52,434 nt of DNA. Source: Gammaproteobacteria bacterium. GTDB taxonomy: Bacteria; Pseudomonadota; Gammaproteobacteria; Pseudomonadales; Azotimanducaceae. The translations under genes were made by a program, and so were the position numbers. Position 1 is the stretch's first letter, and each line of letters begins with the position of its first letter. Below the pieces are notes generated by a model. It did not search any database. It was given only the letters and a program-made list of their open reading frames with translations, and was not told the DNA's origin. Where the stretch lies: the NCBI GenBank assembly GCA_024640825.1, contig JAHEEG010000001.1, positions 34,933 to 87,366 on the forward strand, read 5' to 3'. Shown here one piece after another: positions 49,155 to 52,434 of the stretch.

Positions 49155-49853
49155 ATGACTTCCCGAAAAGATCGCCAGGTCATTCGTACACGCAACACGA
49201 TTCTCGCCTTCGTCGTCATCGTCGTCATTCTGGTTATCGGCTATGGAACCCTGTATACCACGGGGGTTACCGAAGGCGAGGTGGTCGCGGGCGACGACTA
49301 CAGGATCATAGAAGACGCCCCGCCACGACGACCCGGTGAAGCCATAGAAGTCAGAGAATTTTTTTCCTATGGCTGCGTTCACTGCAGAAATTTCGATCCG
49401 CTTCTGGAAGCGTGGCTTGAAAACGCACCGGACGCGGTGAGCTTTCGCCGGACACCGGTTGTGTTTTCGCCTGTCTGGATACTCCTAGCTCAAACGTACT
49501 ACGCCCTGGAGTCTCTCGGCGCCCTGGAGCAGAACCACACGCGCATCTTTCGCGCCATACACGACAACGGACGACAGTTCCTATCTCCGGATATGATCGC
49601 CGACTACGTCGACGGTAACGGCGTCTCCAAGGATGAATTCCTGAGAGTCTTCAACTCCCCCGCAGTCCGGAAAAAGGTTACCGAATCGGAAAAGGACCAG
49701 CGCGCCATGCAGATCGTCAGCGTGCCAACGCTGGTCGTCGCGGACAAATACGTCGTGAACATGGATGTTGGTCGCAAGCGCTCGCTCGAAATCGTTAACC
49801 TGCTGATCGCGAAAGAGCAGGCTGGCGACGACGACGCCCAGCCCCCAGGCTAG
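49155..49853 (+). CDS. DsbA-family thiol:disulfide protein, membrane-anchored
   Basis: 232 aa. One membrane helix (TILAFVVIVVILVIGYGTLY) after a basic start anchors a periplasmic thioredoxin-fold domain. The active site is FSYGCVHCRNFDPLLEAWL (C74-V-H-C77), followed by helical insert FRAIHDNGRQFLSPDMIADYVDGNGVSKDEFLRVFNS and the cis-Pro loop IVSVPTLVVADKYV. This is a DsbA-type oxidant with CVHC, as in Neisseria- and pseudomonad-like DsbA. The start at 49155 is the ATG after AGAGAC-poor spacer; upstream frame is non-family. No dsbB is nearby. Confidence 0.87.
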   Translation: MTSRKDRQVIRTRNTILAFVVIVVILVIGYGTLYTTGVTEGEVVAGDDYRIIEDAPPRRPGEAIEVREFFSYGCVHCRNFDPLLEAWLENAPDAVSFRRTPVVFSPVWILLAQTYYALESLGALEQNHTRIFRAIHDNGRQFLSPDMIADYVDGNGVSKDEFLRVFNSPAVRKKVTESEKDQRAMQIVSVPTLVVADKYVVNMDVGRKRSLEIVNLLIAKEQAGDDDAQPPG

Positions 49854-49919
49854 GGATATGCAGGCCAGTTTGCGGAAGTTCGGCTTTGCTAAAGCTAAGC
49901 GTTGTCAGCGTTCGAACAG

Positions 49920-52049
49920 TCACGGCTCCCAGGTGAGCGTGACGCCGTAACGTCGCGGTTCTGCCAGCTGGAAAAATCCCCGTTCGGTATAGAAGTCCCG
50001 AGGGTCATTACCAAAGTAGAAACCCCGAACCGTGTGGTCGTTGTCACCGAGGTTCCGCCCCCAGAGCTTTATGCTCCAACCGTCGGCATCGTAGCCGGCG
50101 CTGGCATTCCACAGCGCATAGCTGTCCGAGCGAACTTCTGCGGTCGTGCCCACGAACCGGCGACTGTTAGAGTAGTAGAATGCGTCCCTGCCTTCGGTTT
50201 CTACACGGAAAAACCAGCGAGCCGCCGGCCGGATTTCCGCACCCACGTAAAACTGATAGCCCGGGGCGTGAGCCTGGGGCTTACCATCCAGATCTTCTCC
50301 GGAGCTGTTGATGAAGTTCTTGAACTTCGTGTGCAGGAATCCGACGTTGGCGAAAAGGATGAGCCGGTCCAGCGGCTGATAGGTAGCCTCGACCTCAACG
50401 CCGCTGTTTGTCCCCCGCGCGGCGTTGCCGATGTAGTCGACAAACTCGGCGCTGCCGTCGGGTCTGGGAAGGATGATGGAAGTACTCACCTGGACGTCCT
50501 CGCGTCGCATCGTGAAAAGCGCGGCCCGCAGATCAAGCCGTCCGTCCAGCCACAGCCCCTTGAGCCCGAGCTCGTAGTTCCAAAGACTTTCGGGGTCGTA
50601 CTCACGCAGCGCCGGGTCCAGCGTACCGCTTATGTTGAAGCCTCCGGATTTGTAACCATGAGAGATGCTGATGTAAGCCATGGACTTCGCGAGAAAAGTC
50701 TTGTCCAGCACGGCATTGCCGGAAAAATCATGCTGCAGCACCAGCCTGCCGCCCAGCATGTCGTCATCCGGGTCGAATCGGACTGCTTCCGAATCCCGGT
50801 ATCTGGCTTCGTGGCGTTCTCCTCGAAGGCCGAAGATGAGCTGAGTCGTCTCCGTCAGCGAGCTCACCAGTTCCCCGTAGAGGGCGTATCGCCGAACCCG
50901 ATAGTCACTGCTGAAGTCTTCGCTGAAAAACGTATAGGTGCGGCGAAGATCCACATCCTGGGTCAGCGCGTACGCACCCACCACCCAGTCTGTGGTATCG
51001 CCGAAAAGCCTGCCTTCCTCGCCTGAAAGCCAGCGCGCATCCAGGGTCACGGTGTCCCGGTTACGTCTGTACCGGTCCGTCGAGCTGTAACCGATCGGGT
51101 CGAAACCGTCGAAGGTCCAGTCTTCGTCGTAGCCGTAATCGCTGTCGCTATCCGCGCCACCGAGCGTACCCTGGAAGCTCACCGCTTCCGACATATCCCA
51201 TACCATACGCAGGCTGCCAACACGGCTTTTCTGCTCATCCTCGCCCGGTTCGTCCGAAAGGCTGCTGCGGTCGTTGTCGAGAGAGAACGCATCGTACCCG
51301 TTGGCGACATCGACATACCCCAGCATGGCTGTCCAGGTCAGATCATCGCTCGGCGACCAGCGCAGTTTGCCACGCAGGGTAAGCTCGTCGTGATCGTTCG
51401 TGTCGTCTCTGCCCAGGAAACGGTTTCTGGTAAAACCATCGTCCTGATATTTCTGCATCGAAAACCGATAACCGAGATCGGCCGTTGCCGGGCCGGAAAT
51501 CACCAGACCTGCGCCCAGAGCGCCGTAATTCGCCCCATCCAGCCGCAACTGGCTGTACAGGGATTCGGTAGGATCGTTGCTGATGACGTTGATCAGCCCA
51601 GCGAGAGCATTGGCGCCATAGAGCGTGCCCTGCGGCCCCCGCAAAACCTCGACCTGCTGCACGTCGAACAACGTCGCCGCTGTGCCAATGCCACTCATGT
51701 CGACGCCATCGAGCACCAGCCCGACGGACGGGTTCAGAGGTTCGGCGAACTGACCACGCTCGCCAATACCTCGAATCTGCACGAAGCGGGCTCGGGAAGC
51801 ACCGCTTGCCAGGTTCACGTTTGGGAGCCAACCGAGAATCTCCTCGAGATGGTTAACCGTTCCCGCCTTCTGATCTTCAAGGGAAACGATCGAGATGCTG
51901 GCTGGGCTGTCCTCCAACCTTGCACCGCGGAACTCCCCCGTTACCAGGACTTCTTCTATAGCAGGCTGTGCCGTATGTGCCGCTTGAGTAAGAGAAAACC
52001 AGCCCAGCACCGCGAGCAGCGCCATCGTGCGATTTGAGAATATAGACAT
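49920..52049 (-). CDS. TonB-dependent receptor, putative thiamine-related transporter
   Basis: 709 aa outer-membrane receptor. Signal peptide (TMALLAVLGWFSLTQAAHTAQPA), TonB box EEVLVTG, plug domain (DSPASISIVSLEDQKAGTVNHLEEILGWLPNVNLASGASRARFVQIRGIGERGQF, VLRGPQGTLYGANALAGLINVISNDP), then a beta barrel with many short aromatic strands and a C-terminal AEPRRYGVTLTWEP ending in an aromatic-rich strand. Uptake of large or scarce molecules uses TonB energy. The TPP riboswitch upstream (52119-52204) strongly suggests the substrate is thiamine or a thiamine precursor (inference). The start at 52049 has AGGA 6 nt upstream. Confidence 0.92.
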   Translation of the reverse strand: MSIFSNRTMALLAVLGWFSLTQAAHTAQPAIEEVLVTGEFRGARLEDSPASISIVSLEDQKAGTVNHLEEILGWLPNVNLASGASRARFVQIRGIGERGQFAEPLNPSVGLVLDGVDMSGIGTAATLFDVQQVEVLRGPQGTLYGANALAGLINVISNDPTESLYSQLRLDGANYGALGAGLVISGPATADLGYRFSMQKYQDDGFTRNRFLGRDDTNDHDELTLRGKLRWSPSDDLTWTAMLGYVDVANGYDAFSLDNDRSSLSDEPGEDEQKSRVGSLRMVWDMSEAVSFQGTLGGADSDSDYGYDEDWTFDGFDPIGYSSTDRYRRNRDTVTLDARWLSGEEGRLFGDTTDWVVGAYALTQDVDLRRTYTFFSEDFSSDYRVRRYALYGELVSSLTETTQLIFGLRGERHEARYRDSEAVRFDPDDDMLGGRLVLQHDFSGNAVLDKTFLAKSMAYISISHGYKSGGFNISGTLDPALREYDPESLWNYELGLKGLWLDGRLDLRAALFTMRREDVQVSTSIILPRPDGSAEFVDYIGNAARGTNSGVEVEATYQPLDRLILFANVGFLHTKFKNFINSSGEDLDGKPQAHAPGYQFYVGAEIRPAARWFFRVETEGRDAFYYSNSRRFVGTTAEVRSDSYALWNASAGYDADGWSIKLWGRNLGDNDHTVRGFYFGNDPRDFYTERGFFQLAEPRRYGVTLTWEP

Positions 52050-52085
52050 TGTGCATCCTGATAGTAGCGCTTGAAACGCGGATGC
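52050..52085 (-). promoter_or_regulatory. SD-sequestering hairpin, expression platform of the TPP riboswitch
   Basis: On the minus strand GCATCC (52085-52080) pairs with GGATGC (52058-52053). The second arm and the adjoining base carry the AGGA Shine-Dalgarno (52059-52056), six bases before the ATG at 52049. An inner GCG/CGC pairing closes the loop. This could block translation, as in many gram-negative TPP riboswitches. The switch direction is inferred. Confidence 0.55.
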
Positions 52086-52118
52086 CCAGAGGAGTGAGAA
52101 AGCATACTGTGCTGGCTA

Positions 52119-52204
52119 CCTATTCCTACGCCGGCATTACCCGGGTCAGGTTCGAAGGGTCCACCGCAATCGGTGTCTCAGGTTCAACCACCCCTTAGGA
52201 CCCC
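52119..52204 (-). promoter_or_regulatory. TPP (THI-box) riboswitch
   Basis: Minus-strand reading shows the conserved THI-box order: P1 arm TCCTA, GGGG near the 5' end, CCTGAGA, an internal stem (CACCG...CGGTG), ACCCTTCGAACCTGA, CCCGGGTAATGCCGGCGTAGGA. These are the conserved CUGAGA, GACCC..GAACCUGA and GGGUAAUGCC.GCGUAGG elements of TPP aptamers. P1 closes with TAGGA. It lies 70 bp upstream of the TonB-dependent receptor. On binding thiamine pyrophosphate it would lower receptor expression. Confidence 0.95.
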
Positions 52205-52233
52205 AGCATTCTTCCAGACTGCACAGCCTCATT

Positions 52234-52281
52234 GCAAGCCACTGGGCAAGCCACTGGGCAAGCCACTGGGCAAGCCACCGG
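52234..52281. repeat. 12-bp tandem repeat, 4 copies (GCAAGCCACTGG)
   Basis: Four head-to-tail copies of a 12-bp unit (the last with one change) lie 30 bp upstream of the riboswitch, probably in or near the promoter of the TonB receptor. Not inside a gene. Confidence 0.95.
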
Positions 52282-52372
52282 ATGCGCCCCGGATTTTCAG
52301 GTGCCGTTCAGGTTCGCTGACTATCCTGGGTAACCACCATATCCATGCCTGGAACGGACGAGGGAGGGTGAC

Positions 52373-52434
52373 GTGGGCGAATACGAAACCATCATACAGA
52401 CCATCGCACTGACCATGGGCGTGGCGTGGGCCAG
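52373..52434 (+). CDS. N-terminal start of a probable DUF4126 protein (partial)
   Basis: From a GTG at 52373, with AGGGAGGGTG just before it, the frame stays open to the right edge: (M)GEYETIIQTIALTMGVAWA. The stretch IALTMGVAWA resembles the start of DUF4126 integral membrane proteins, which begin with a helix of this type. Only 20 codons are visible, so the assignment is tentative. Confidence 0.5.
   Translation, partial: MGEYETIIQTIALTMGVAWA

Noticed and set aside
49902-51026. 374-codon open frame on the plus strand
   Set aside because: It lies wholly opposite the TonB-dependent receptor, whose plug and barrel motifs are clear. The frame is an antisense shadow of GC-rich coding DNA.
52140-52160. 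GGTTCGAA as a tRNA T-loop
   Set aside because: It is the minus-strand TTCGAACC part of the TPP riboswitch, and no acceptor or anticodon stem can be formed.
52234-52281. Short direct repeats as a CRISPR array
   Set aside because: The 12-bp units are contiguous without spacers and no cas genes are present; this applies to the other 12-bp repeats too.

Overview
The window is a GC-rich stretch of a proteobacterial chromosome, most likely from an uncultured or marine gammaproteobacterium. The evidence is Mla-type lipid transport genes, a YccA homologue, an NhaR-like LysR regulator, a Glk-type glucokinase, a DUF533 protein and purK-purE, with bacterial start signals throughout. Its dominant theme is cofactor F420. 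It carries a compact F420 biosynthesis cluster (npdG, cofE, cofD, cofC and a fused cofG-cofH), nine luciferase-like (LLM class) F420-dependent oxidoreductase genes and a PPOX/FDOR-type flavin/F420 protein. No mobile element, tRNA, rRNA or CRISPR was seen. Taxonomy is inferred from gene content only.

Layout. 1-5123 (minus): a lipid-trafficking operon reading CHAD protein, redoxin, MlaC, MlaA, RND/MMPL transporter (cut by the left edge). The redoxin has an in-frame UGA exactly where the peroxidatic Cys of its W-C-P-Y-C motif should be. A perfect 8-bp hairpin with a G-starting loop follows 13 nt later. This is the strongest novelty: a candidate selenoprotein. 5304-10583: crotonase, three LLM oxidoreductases and glucokinase. 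10787-19474 (plus): npdG-cofE-cofD-cofC-cofGH, then an SLC13/TrkA_C permease and a mandelate-racemase-type enolase-superfamily enzyme. 19505-21675: DUF533 protein, HPF-like protein and NhaR-like regulator. 21934-25698 (plus): tightly packed yccA-purK-purE-sbtA-sbtB, which joins a bicarbonate-consuming purine step to an SbtA-type bicarbonate transporter and its PII-like SbtB partner.

25774-36000: two MFS transporters, an alpha/beta hydrolase, a DUF899 remnant, a PLP aminotransferase, a zinc-ribbon protein, a PPOX protein, an acyl-CoA dehydrogenase and two metallo-beta-lactamase-fold hydrolases. 36079-48558: a FATP-like acyl-CoA synthetase, six LLM oxidoreductases, a lytic transglycosylase, a crotonase, a histidine phosphatase and an ACAD10/11-type phosphotransferase. 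Together these look like lipid or acyl-CoA catabolism using F420 as a hydride carrier (inference). 48723-52434: glutaredoxin, DsbA-like protein, a TonB-dependent receptor under a TPP riboswitch with a visible Shine-Dalgarno-sequestering hairpin, and the first codons of a probable DUF4126 gene at the right edge.

Small-scale structure recurs. Exact 12-bp tandem repeats occur at five unrelated gene-end or intergenic positions. Two ~137-bp elements with terminal inverted repeats sit side by side in the 500-bp gap at 47018-47517. A folded leader with an intrinsic terminator precedes one MFS gene.
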